Part shown: positions 1 through 7,603 of the stretch, one piece after another
Position numbering within the stretch: position 1 is the first letter of the stretch
Layout of the letters: each line of letters begins with the position of its first letter
Assembly (NCBI RefSeq): GCF_033100395.1
Contig: NZ_JAWLVJ010000023.1
Location: 10,104 to 74,103, forward strand
Source of the DNA: Terasakiella sp033100395
GTDB taxonomy: Bacteria; Pseudomonadota; Alphaproteobacteria; Rhodospirillales; Terasakiellaceae
DNA length: 64,000 bases
Direction of reading: 5' to 3'
Notes under the pieces: generated by a model
The model's input: the letters and a program-made list of their open reading frames with translations, nothing else
Told to the model about the DNA's origin: nothing
The model's database searches: none
Made by a program: the position numbers and the translations under genes

Positions 1-1629
1 TCTGCTGGTCGCGCCGTTGAGGCTGCTGACATTCTGTTGGAAAAAGCCAAAGATGCTGTTGCAGAAAAAGTAATGACAGACGGTCGCGTTGACTCCCAGA
101 AACTGGAAATTGAACAAACAGCTGCCCATGGCTTGTCGTGGATGGCAACATATGTTGAATCCCTGCGTCAGATGCACAAATGGGGTGAAAAACTGACTGA
201 AGAAGGGTCTTTCGGTGAATTTGAACAACTGATCCTGCAATGTGCCTTTGGTGAATATTGTACACAACTGACTCACGGTATTGCGATTTCGCAGGTCGAA
301 GTGATCCGTCCGCATGATTTGGGCCTGACGTCAAAAGACTGTCATGAATATATGACGCCGGAAGTGACAACCTTTAAATATAAAGGCAACACACCTGCTA
401 TTCGTCGCAAGATCGCTGAATACGCCAAAGATGGTCTGGAAACAGGCTCTTTCGGTGCAACGGGCCTGGACGAAGAACTGGAAATGATCCGCGATCAGTT
501 CCGCCGTTTCGTTGATGAGAACGTCATTGAAGATGCGCACAAATGGCACGAAGCGGACGAACTGATCCCGATGGAGATCATCGAAGCTGTTGCTGAAATG
601 GGTGTCTTCGGTTTGACTATTCCGGAAGAATACGGCGGGCTTGGCATGGGTAAAACTGCCATGTGTGTTGTCACCGAAGAACTGTCACGTGGTTACATCG
701 GTGTGGGTTCTCTTGGTACCCGTAACGAGATCGCCGGTGAGCTGATCCGTCTGGGTGGCACGGAAGAACAGAAAGAAAAGTATCTGCCACTGATTTCTTC
801 CGGTGAAATTCTGCCTACAGCCGTTTTCACTGAACCAAACACTGGGTCTGACCTGGGGTCACTGAAAACACGTGCGGTTCTGGAAGATGGCAAATGGAAA
901 GTGACAGGCAACAAAACCTGGATCACACATGCATCGCGTTCTGATCTGATGACGCTTCTGGTTCGCACTAACCCGGATGAGAAAGGCTACAAAGGTCTGT
1001 CCATGTTGTTGGCTGAAAAACCACGCGGCACAGACGAAGATCCGTTCCCGGCTGAAGGTATGGATGGTGGCGAGATCGAAGTTCTCGGTTATCGCGGTAT
1101 GAAAGAATATGAATTGGCATTTGACGGCTTTGAAGTTGAAGAAGGTCAATTGCTGGGCGGTGAAGAAGGCCAGGGCTTTAAACAGCTGATGGAAACTTTT
1201 GAATCTGCGCGCATTCAAACCGCAGCGCGTGCGTCCGGTGTGGCAACGTCTGCCCTGGAATACGGTCTGCGCTATGCCACTGAACGTGTTCAGTTCGGTA
1301 AACCGATTTTTGAATTCCCACGCGTTCACTCCAAGATCGCCTGGATGGTTGTTGAAACCATGATCGCACGTCAGATCACATATTTCTCCGGTTGGGAGAA
1401 AGATCACGATGTGCGTTGTGACATCGAAGCCGGTATGGCGAAACTGCTGGCAGCTCGTGTGGCCTGGTCGAACGCGGACAACGCGCTACAGATTCATGGC
1501 GGCAACGGTTATGCGACGGAATATCCAATTTCACGTGTTCTGTGTGACAGCCGTATCCTCAATGTCTTTGAAGGTGCTGCTGAAATTCAGGCAGGCGTGA
1601 TTGCACGCGGTCTTCTGACCCGTCGCTAA
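1..1629 (+). CDS. mcd: (2S)-methylsuccinyl-CoA dehydrogenase, 5'-truncated by window edge
   Basis: This is an FAD-dependent acyl-CoA dehydrogenase. Frame 1 is open from base 1, so the true start lies upstream and 542 residues are visible. About 150 residues precede the dehydrogenase core (core begins near LDEELEMIRDQFRRF). Such an N-terminal extension is typical of methylsuccinyl-CoA dehydrogenase of the ethylmalonyl-CoA pathway, which oxidises (2S)-methylsuccinyl-CoA to mesaconyl-CoA. Core features are TEPNTGSDLGSLKT, RVQFGKPIFEF and the C-terminal FEGAAEIQ, whose Glu near visible residue 524 matches the usual catalytic-base position. The nearby adenosyltransferase, etfBA (electron acceptor) and hbd, and the mesaconyl-CoA hydratase at 43.8 kb, support this assignment over a generic fatty acyl-CoA dehydrogenase. 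The substrate is inferred from length and context. Confidence 0.8.
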   Translation, partial: SAGRAVEAADILLEKAKDAVAEKVMTDGRVDSQKLEIEQTAAHGLSWMATYVESLRQMHKWGEKLTEEGSFGEFEQLILQCAFGEYCTQLTHGIAISQVEVIRPHDLGLTSKDCHEYMTPEVTTFKYKGNTPAIRRKIAEYAKDGLETGSFGATGLDEELEMIRDQFRRFVDENVIEDAHKWHEADELIPMEIIEAVAEMGVFGLTIPEEYGGLGMGKTAMCVVTEELSRGYIGVGSLGTRNEIAGELIRLGGTEEQKEKYLPLISSGEILPTAVFTEPNTGSDLGSLKTRAVLEDGKWKVTGNKTWITHASRSDLMTLLVRTNPDEKGYKGLSMLLAEKPRGTDEDPFPAEGMDGGEIEVLGYRGMKEYELAFDGFEVEEGQLLGGEEGQGFKQLMETFESARIQTAARASGVATSALEYGLRYATERVQFGKPIFEFPRVHSKIAWMVVETMIARQITYFSGWEKDHDVRCDIEAGMAKLLAARVAWSNADNALQIHGGNGYATEYPISRVLCDSRILNVFEGAAEIQAGVIARGLLTRR

Positions 1630-1793
1630 GATTTTTGCAGTCCTGAGCTCGGGCATTCTCTCCCTCTCTATTTGATGGATGCCCGGATTTAGGTGCGAAG
1701 AGCGTGCCGGTGACATTTAAAGGATTCTGCCATCCGTCACTAGAGCATGTTTCCCAAATTGTGGGAAAAAGGCAGACAGCGAAGCCGACTTGA

Positions 1794-1828
1794 GCCCCTT
1801 TCCGCGTGTGTGGAAAGGGGCCTTTTTT
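1794..1828 (+). terminator. Rho-independent terminator after mcd
   Basis: A perfect 10-bp stem (GCCCCTTTCC at 1794-1803 with GGAAAGGGGC at 1812-1821) has an 8-nt loop and is followed by CTTTTTT. It lies about 165 bp after the mcd stop. It also falls inside an in-frame upward extension of the next gene, which argues against the longer start for that gene. Confidence 0.85.
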
Positions 1829-1926
1829 ATTGTCAGCTTTACATCAAATATTGCGACTATCTTCCCGACCTATTCAATGTTAGACTGCCTGCCAAGAATG
1901 CATTCATCTACAGGTTAGTCGAGAAT

Positions 1927-4065
1927 ATGGACTTTGACGCCCTTGTTGGGCGCGCCGCTCGCTTTAGTCCCGATGCCCATATTGTGGTCAGAAAGGCAAG
2001 TGATGAAAGCGACGGCGTGAATTTACTTTATGCAAACCCTTCCTTTCGATTTGAGATCGGATGCGATCTTGATGTGTCCGCTGCCTGTGCCTGCACCTTA
2101 AGACTGGGAGATATAGATTTTTCAAATCAGGCTGTTCTCAGCGTTGATGTGACCGGGGGCGAGGCTTTTTCCTTCCGTGTCAGTGTCACGGTTTTACCCG
2201 AAGCCGAAACCGGACAAAGTGATTGCTATCTGTTGATCGGGCGTCCCAGCGGGATCAGCCTGTCTGAGGGCCGCGAAAAACTTTACAGCGACATTGCCCG
2301 TAAATTTATTGAATTGCCCGCCGATGATGCGGCGCGTGCGGCTGTGCGTGCTGCAGGGCTATATTTTGATGCTGATCGCTGTTTTGCCGCACGCGTGGAT
2401 TTATCAACTGATATTAATGAAACCCGTTATTTCTGGTCGAAAAATTCCGATCAACGCATGCTGGATCGTTCGCGAAAAACCATGTGCAGCTGGATTTTGG
2501 GGCGTCTTCGGCAAAATGAAGTGGTGCAGATTGAAAATATTGCCAATTTGCCTGATGATGCTGACGGGGTTGGGGAGGCGTTGCGCGACTATGGCGCCGA
2601 AGCAGCGCTGTTGGCCCCTGTTTTACTGGCGCGCGGCACATTGTGGCTGATCGGAATGCATTTTGATGAGCCACGTATCTGGAACACGCTGGATGTCTCC
2701 ACCTTCAAAGTGATTGGTGATTTGCTCGGCAATGCCTTTACCCAGACAGAAACCGTTTGGTCACTGCGCGAAACCCAGCGTCGTTTTAGTGATGTGGGGG
2801 CCAATATTCCGGGCGTAGTGTATCAGATACGCCGCGATAGCAAGGGACGTGTGGGTTTTAGCTATATCAGTCAAGGTGTGCGCGAACTAACCGGGTGGGG
2901 GCCTGCCTCCATGATGTCCGACCCGGAACTGCTGGAAAAAACCGTGCTGCGCGAAGACCGTGGTCGTTATCGCGAAATTCTGGAACGTGCCGGACAAGAA
3001 ATGTCTGACTGGTCCATTGATATCCGTATTCAACACCGTAAAACTGAAGAGGTTTTATGGGTTCGTGCAGGTGGGCGGGCCCATCGCGGGGCCAATGGCG
3101 ATACGGTCTGGAATGGGCTTTTGCTGGACATTTCTGAAAGTAAAAAGGCCGAAAAAGCCTTGCGGGTTTCAGAAGAACGTCTGCGTCGCATTTTGGGGAC
3201 AAGCCCCATCGCCATTGGAATTTCGGACGTCAAAGAATTCCAGCTGTTGTTTGCCAACAAACGATTGGCCGATATGTATCGCATCCCCAAATCGCAGATT
3301 ATTGGGTATGATACGCGCAAATTTTATGTGGAAAAGAAACTCCATCGTCGCCATTGGGTGGAAACCCGGCGCGAAAAATTCTTAAGCAGTGTGGAAACCC
3401 GTTGTTTGCGCGCTGATGGCATGTCTTTTTGGGCAGAGATCAGTACACGCCTGATCGAATATGGCGGACGTCAAGCTATTTTGTGGTGGGCCTTTGATAT
3501 TACCGAACATAAAAATACGAAAGAAGCGCTGGCCCATCTTGCCCATCATGATCCCTTAACCGGGCTGGCCAACCGTCGTTTGTTTGATGAACATCTGAAA
3601 AATGGGATTGCTTTGGCTGCCCGGACCGAACGGGCCGGGGTTTTGTTCTATTTTGATCTGGATGGATTTAAGGGCGTAAACGATAAGTTCGGCCATGGTT
3701 TTGGGGACTGGGTCCTGGTTCAGGTCGGTATGCGTCTGCGTAAAGTCCTGCGTGATACCGACATTGGCGCGCGCTTGGGCGGAGATGAATTTGCCGTTAT
3801 CGCCCATGGGATCGATGATCTGGATGCCATCGAAGCGGTAATCGATAAAATGCAGGATGCAATCTCTGCGCCTTACGAAAAAGACGGGCAGATTGCCAAG
3901 ATCGGATTATCCATCGGGGTGGTGCGTTTCTTTGGCAAGGAAAGCGATACGCAAAAGATCGTCACGTTGGCCGATGGGGCCATGTATGAAGCCAAACAGG
4001 CGGGCAAAGGCACCTACCGTCTGATCAATATGCCACAGCAGGATGGCAAAAAGGCTTTTTCTTAA
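1927..4065 (+). CDS. PAS/GAF-domain diguanylate cyclase
   Basis: Predicted c-di-GMP synthase of 712 aa. Approximate domain order: PAS-like N-terminus (1-110), GAF-like (120-275), PAS (285-405), PAS (415-535), GGDEF (540-700). The active-site motif GGDEF is intact at residues 618-622. The RxxD product-inhibition site (RDTD, 609-612) sits at the canonical five-residue distance, so feedback inhibition is expected. No membrane segment or EAL domain is seen, so it should be cytosolic. The frame is open back to 1747, but that stretch contains the mcd terminator, so I chose the ATG at 1927. The signal sensed is unknown. It appears monocistronic, between mcd and the adenosyltransferase gene. Confidence 0.85.
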   Translation: MDFDALVGRAARFSPDAHIVVRKASDESDGVNLLYANPSFRFEIGCDLDVSAACACTLRLGDIDFSNQAVLSVDVTGGEAFSFRVSVTVLPEAETGQSDCYLLIGRPSGISLSEGREKLYSDIARKFIELPADDAARAAVRAAGLYFDADRCFAARVDLSTDINETRYFWSKNSDQRMLDRSRKTMCSWILGRLRQNEVVQIENIANLPDDADGVGEALRDYGAEAALLAPVLLARGTLWLIGMHFDEPRIWNTLDVSTFKVIGDLLGNAFTQTETVWSLRETQRRFSDVGANIPGVVYQIRRDSKGRVGFSYISQGVRELTGWGPASMMSDPELLEKTVLREDRGRYREILERAGQEMSDWSIDIRIQHRKTEEVLWVRAGGRAHRGANGDTVWNGLLLDISESKKAEKALRVSEERLRRILGTSPIAIGISDVKEFQLLFANKRLADMYRIPKSQIIGYDTRKFYVEKKLHRRHWVETRREKFLSSVETRCLRADGMSFWAEISTRLIEYGGRQAILWWAFDITEHKNTKEALAHLAHHDPLTGLANRRLFDEHLKNGIALAARTERAGVLFYFDLDGFKGVNDKFGHGFGDWVLVQVGMRLRKVLRDTDIGARLGGDEFAVIAHGIDDLDAIEAVIDKMQDAISAPYEKDGQIAKIGLSIGVVRFFGKESDTQKIVTLADGAMYEAKQAGKGTYRLINMPQQDGKKAFS

Positions 4066-4168
4066 GAAGCTTTACGTTTTTTTACCTCTTTCAGCTTGAC
4101 CCGGACGGTGAAGATTGGAAAAGTGCCACCCTTGACTTTTTTGCATCAAAAGAAGGGTTTAAAAGACG

Positions 4169-4732
4169 ATGGTCACATTGACGAAAATCTACACACGCGG
4201 CGGCGACAAGGGTGAGACATCACTGGGGGATGGATCGCGCATTGCCAAACATGATCTGCGTGTTGAGGCCTATGGCTGTGTAGATGAAACCAATGCGACA
4301 ATTGGTCTGGCCCGTCTTTATGCAGAAGGGGATATGGATCAGATGCTGGAGCGCATCCAGAACGACCTGTTTGATCTAGGGGCTGATCTGTGCACACCCG
4401 AAGATGGCCGCCGGGCTGAAGGGGCGCTCAGGATCGTGGCAGAACAGGTAGAACGTCTTGAATCTGAAATCGATTCGATGAATGCGCAATTGAGCGATCT
4501 GACCTCATTTATTTTACCGGGGGGCAGCCAGGCTTCCGCCCATCTTCATTTGTGTCGCACGGTCTGTCGCCGCGCGGAACGATTGTGTACGCAATTGGCC
4601 GCACGTGACGACATCAATCCGCTGTGCGTCCAATACCTAAATCGCCTGTCAGATCATGCATTTGTCATGGCTCGTTTTCTAAATGATAAAGGAAATTCGG
4701 ATGTCTTGTGGAAACCGGGGGCACACCGATAA
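4169..4732 (+). CDS. PduO-type ATP:cob(I)alamin adenosyltransferase
   Basis: Transfers the adenosyl group of ATP to cob(I)alamin to make adenosylcobalamin (187 aa, normal for the PduO/MMAB family). The N-terminal ATP-binding signature TKIYTRGGDKGETSLGDG is at residues 5-22. The conserved VDETNATIG and the C-terminal CRRAERLC and YLNRLSDHAFVMAR segments are present. Adenosylcobalamin is the cofactor of ethylmalonyl-CoA and methylmalonyl-CoA mutases, which fits its place between mcd and etfBA/hbd; the mutase genes are not in this window. No cobalamin riboswitch was recognised upstream. Confidence 0.92.
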   Translation: MVTLTKIYTRGGDKGETSLGDGSRIAKHDLRVEAYGCVDETNATIGLARLYAEGDMDQMLERIQNDLFDLGADLCTPEDGRRAEGALRIVAEQVERLESEIDSMNAQLSDLTSFILPGGSQASAHLHLCRTVCRRAERLCTQLAARDDINPLCVQYLNRLSDHAFVMARFLNDKGNSDVLWKPGAHR

Positions 4733-4785
4733 TTTCGCGTGATTTTTCGGGAGAAAATGATACTTTTTAACAATCGTTCTCTTGA

Positions 4786-4814
4786 TTGACATACGTAGGC
4801 ACAAGCTTTATTGT
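4786..4814 (+). promoter_or_regulatory. Sigma70-type promoter of etfBA
   Basis: A consensus -35 TTGACA (4786-4791), a 17-nt spacer and a -10-like TATTGT (4809-4814) lie 83 bp upstream of the etfB start in a 164-bp intergenic region. The etfB ribosome site AAGGA follows just before the ATG. Confidence 0.6.
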
Positions 4815-4896
4815 GCAATGCGAAAAATTTAAAATGAAAACAAGCCTCAGGCGTATGGGTTTACCCAGTTAAACAGACTTCTGAGAAAGGAATTCC

Positions 4897-5646
4897 ATGA
4901 AGGTTCTCGTCGCAGTAAAGCGCGTAATTGATTACAACGTGAACATCCGCGTTAAGCCGGACAACACGGGTGTAGAAACAGCAAACGTCAAAATGTCTAT
5001 GAACCCATTTGACGAAATCGCAGTAGAAGAAGCAATCCGCCTTAAAGAGGCAGGCACAGTTGAAGAAGTTGTGGTTGTCTCTATGGGTGAGAAAAAATGC
5101 CAGGAAACGATCCGCACGGCTTTGGCCATGGGCGCTGATCGCGGCATTCTGGTGGAAACAGACGAAGATCTGCAGCCACTGGCTATTGCAAAACTGCTCA
5201 AAGGCATTGTTGAAAAAGAATCACCGGATATGATTATCCTGGGTAAACAAGCCATCGATGACGATAACGGTCAAACAGGCCAGATGCTGGGTGCATTGCT
5301 GGACTGGCCACAAGGCACATTTGCATCAAAAGTTGTTGTTGCTGACGGTTCTGTCGATGTGACACGTGAAGTTGATGGCGGTCTGCAGACTGTGAAATTG
5401 ACTTTGCCTGCGATCGTAACATCTGATCTGCGCTTGAACGAGCCACGTTACGCTTCTCTTCCAAACATCATGAAAGCCAAGAAAAAGCCGCTGGAAACAG
5501 TGACGCCTGCTGACTTTGGTGTTGATGTTGCCCCACGCTTGAAAACGCTGAAGGTTGAAGAACCTGCTGCGCGTTCTGCCGGTATCAAGGTAGAAACCGT
5601 GAGCGAACTGGTGGATAAACTGAAAAACGAAGCGAAGGTACTGTAA
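4897..5646 (+). CDS. etfB: Electron transfer flavoprotein beta subunit
   Basis: EtfB (249 aa, full length) forms the FAD/AMP-containing heterodimer with EtfA. It collects electrons from acyl-CoA dehydrogenases such as Mcd and passes them to ETF-quinone oxidoreductase. Recognisable features are the start MKVLVAVKRVIDYNV, GKQAIDDDNGQTGQM, and the signature region around LTLPAIVTSDLRLNEPRY near residue 170. It starts with ATG after AGAAAGGAATTCC and is followed one base later by etfA, so the two are an operon. Confidence 0.97.
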   Translation: MKVLVAVKRVIDYNVNIRVKPDNTGVETANVKMSMNPFDEIAVEEAIRLKEAGTVEEVVVVSMGEKKCQETIRTALAMGADRGILVETDEDLQPLAIAKLLKGIVEKESPDMIILGKQAIDDDNGQTGQMLGALLDWPQGTFASKVVVADGSVDVTREVDGGLQTVKLTLPAIVTSDLRLNEPRYASLPNIMKAKKKPLETVTPADFGVDVAPRLKTLKVEEPAARSAGIKVETVSELVDKLKNEAKVL

Positions 5647-5647
5647 G

Positions 5648-6577
5648 ATGAGCGTTCTTGTTATTGCTGAACACGACAATGCATCCATCAAAGATGCAAC
5701 GTTAAACACTGTAACTGCAGCGAAAGACCTTGGCGAAATCACTGTTCTGGTTGCTGGTAACGGTTGTGCGGCTGCGGCGGATGCAGCAGCGAAAATCGAC
5801 GGTGTTGCAAAAGTATTGCTGGCAGATGATGCTGCCTATGATCACGAAATCGCTGAAAACATGGGCACCCTGGTTGTGTCTCTGGCCGGTGATTACACAC
5901 ACATCCTGGCCCCGGCGACCACAAACGGCAAAAACTTCATGCCACGTGTTGCTGCGCTTTTGGATGTTGCACAGGTTTCTGACATCGTTAAGGTCGAGTC
6001 TGCGGACACGTTCGTGCGCCCGATCTATGCGGGTAACGCCATGGCGACTGTTCAGTCTTCTGATGAAAAGAAAATTATCACTGTTCGTACCACTGCCTTT
6101 GATGCGGCGGCTGCTGAAGGTGGCTCTGCTGCTGTTGAAGCCATCGCTTCACAAGGTGATTCCGGTAAATCTTCCTTCGTTGGTGAAGAACTGTCTGTTT
6201 CTGAACGTCCAGAACTGACATCTGCTAAGGTTGTGATCTCCGGTGGTCGCGGTATGGGCAACGGTGAAAACTTTGAATTGCTTGAAAAAGTGGCTGACAA
6301 ACTGGGTGCTGCCATCGGCGCGTCCCGTGCTGCGGTTGATGCGGGCTTTGTTCCGAACGATATGCAGGTTGGTCAGACAGGTAAGATCGTTGCACCTGAA
6401 CTCTACATCGCTGTGGGGATCTCCGGTGCCATTCAGCACTTGGCGGGTATGAAAGACTCCAAAGTGATTGTTGCGATCAACAAAGACGAAGAAGCACCGA
6501 TCTTCCAGGTTGCCGACTATGGCCTGGTTGCGGATCTATTCGATGCGGTACCAGAACTTGAAAAGGAATTGGGTTAA
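5648..6577 (+). CDS. etfA: Electron transfer flavoprotein alpha subunit
   Basis: EtfA (309 aa) carries the FAD. The C-terminal FAD-binding region is intact, including GGRGMG, PNDMQVGQTGKIVAPELY, GISGAIQHLAGM and INKDEEAPIFQVADYG. The ATG lies one base after the etfB stop, giving translational coupling and stoichiometric expression. With the mcd and hbd neighbours it forms an acyl-CoA oxidation module. Confidence 0.97.
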   Translation: MSVLVIAEHDNASIKDATLNTVTAAKDLGEITVLVAGNGCAAAADAAAKIDGVAKVLLADDAAYDHEIAENMGTLVVSLAGDYTHILAPATTNGKNFMPRVAALLDVAQVSDIVKVESADTFVRPIYAGNAMATVQSSDEKKIITVRTTAFDAAAAEGGSAAVEAIASQGDSGKSSFVGEELSVSERPELTSAKVVISGGRGMGNGENFELLEKVADKLGAAIGASRAAVDAGFVPNDMQVGQTGKIVAPELYIAVGISGAIQHLAGMKDSKVIVAINKDEEAPIFQVADYGLVADLFDAVPELEKELG

Positions 6578-6636
6578 TCCCCAATTCTCTTTCTCCCACT
6601 ACCGTATTTAACCCCTAACGGACGAGAAGAGGGACC

Positions 6637-7518
6637 ATGTCTGTAACAATAAAAACAATCGGTGTCATTGGTGCCGGTCAAATGGGTAACGGGATTGCAC
6701 ATGTTGCTGCAGCCGCTGGTTACGCCGTTAAACTGATTGATGTAAGCCAGGAATCTTTGGATAGCGCTGTGGCGACCATCACAAAGAACCTGGATCGTCA
6801 GGTAAAGAAAGAGAAGATTTCGCAAGCAGATCGTGACAGCGCCTTGGGCCTGATCGACTGTTCCACCGAAATGTCTGCTCTTTCCGATGCAGATTTGGTT
6901 ATTGAAGCTGCAACCGAGAATGAAGAAGTTAAGAAAAACATCTTCAAACAGGTTTGTGACGTTGTTGGCCCTGAATGTCTTCTGGCCTCCAACACCTCTT
7001 CTATCTCCATTACTCGTCTGGCGGCTTCCACAGATCGTCCGGAACGTTTCATCGGCATGCACTTTATGAACCCGGTGCCTGTGATGAAACTGGTCGAGCT
7101 GATCCGCGGGATCGCGACAGACGAAAGCACATACGCCTGCATCAAGGAAATGACGGAACGTCTGGGCAAAACCTCTGTTTCTGCAGAAGATTTCCCGGCC
7201 TTTATCGTAAACCGTATCCTGATCCCGATGATCAACGAAGCCGTTTACACCCTCTATGAAGGTGTTGGTAACGTGAAAAGCATCGACGATGCCATGCGTC
7301 TGGGTGCCAACCATCCGATGGGCCCACTGCAACTGGGCGACTTCATCGGTCTGGACACCTGCCTTGCGATTATGAACGTCCTTCACGAAGGCCTGGCCGA
7401 TACCAAATATCGTCCGTGTCCCCTGCTCGTGAAATACGTCGAAGCCGGCTGGCTCGGTCGCAAGACTGGTCGTGGCTTCTACGACTACAGCGGCGAAGAA
7501 CCCGTTCCGACTCGCTAA
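6637..7518 (+). CDS. hbd: 3-hydroxybutyryl-CoA dehydrogenase
   Basis: NAD(P)-dependent interconversion of acetoacetyl-CoA and 3-hydroxybutyryl-CoA (293 aa). The N-terminal Rossmann motif is GVIGAGQMGNGIA. The catalytic-region signature is FIGMHFMNPVPVMKLVELI, with Ser/His/Glu/Asn residues of the HAD family in place. The C-terminal domain includes FIVNRILIPMINEA and GLDTCLAIMNVL. The ribosome site AGAGGG precedes the ATG. It follows etfA by 59 bp and probably shares its transcript, ending at the terminator near 7540. In the ethylmalonyl-CoA pathway and in PHB metabolism it feeds crotonyl-CoA formation. Confidence 0.95.
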   Translation: MSVTIKTIGVIGAGQMGNGIAHVAAAAGYAVKLIDVSQESLDSAVATITKNLDRQVKKEKISQADRDSALGLIDCSTEMSALSDADLVIEAATENEEVKKNIFKQVCDVVGPECLLASNTSSISITRLAASTDRPERFIGMHFMNPVPVMKLVELIRGIATDESTYACIKEMTERLGKTSVSAEDFPAFIVNRILIPMINEAVYTLYEGVGNVKSIDDAMRLGANHPMGPLQLGDFIGLDTCLAIMNVLHEGLADTKYRPCPLLVKYVEAGWLGRKTGRGFYDYSGEEPVPTR

Positions 7519-7537
7519 GGTCTGGTAAAAGCTTAAA

Positions 7538-7578
7538 GAAAAGCCCCTGCTTTCTACGATGGAAGTGGGAGCTTTTTT
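7538..7578 (+). terminator. Rho-independent terminator after hbd
   Basis: An imperfect stem (AAGCCCCTGCTTTC against GGAAGTGGGAGCTT) is followed by TTTTTT, 25-60 bases after the hbd stop and just before the end of the convergent TPR gene. Confidence 0.7.
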
Positions 7579-7603
7579 GTGGGGTAAAATTAGTTTGTTG
7601 AAC

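Noticed and set aside
859..1407. Long open frame antisense to mcd (182 codons)
   Set aside because: Lies wholly within mcd, has no ribosome site, and its product is low in recognisable structure; a mirror of codon bias on the coding strand.
1747..1926. N-terminal extension of the diguanylate cyclase
   Set aside because: Contains a clear Rho-independent terminator and no ribosome site at the upstream ATG.
4733..4896. Possible cobalamin riboswitch near the adenosyltransferase
   Set aside because: No B12-box or conserved riboswitch core is visible in this gap or upstream of the adenosyltransferase.
6574..7386. 270-codon open frame antisense to hbd
   Set aside because: Entirely overlapped by the well-supported hbd gene; Cys/His/Gln-rich composition typical of antisense frames.
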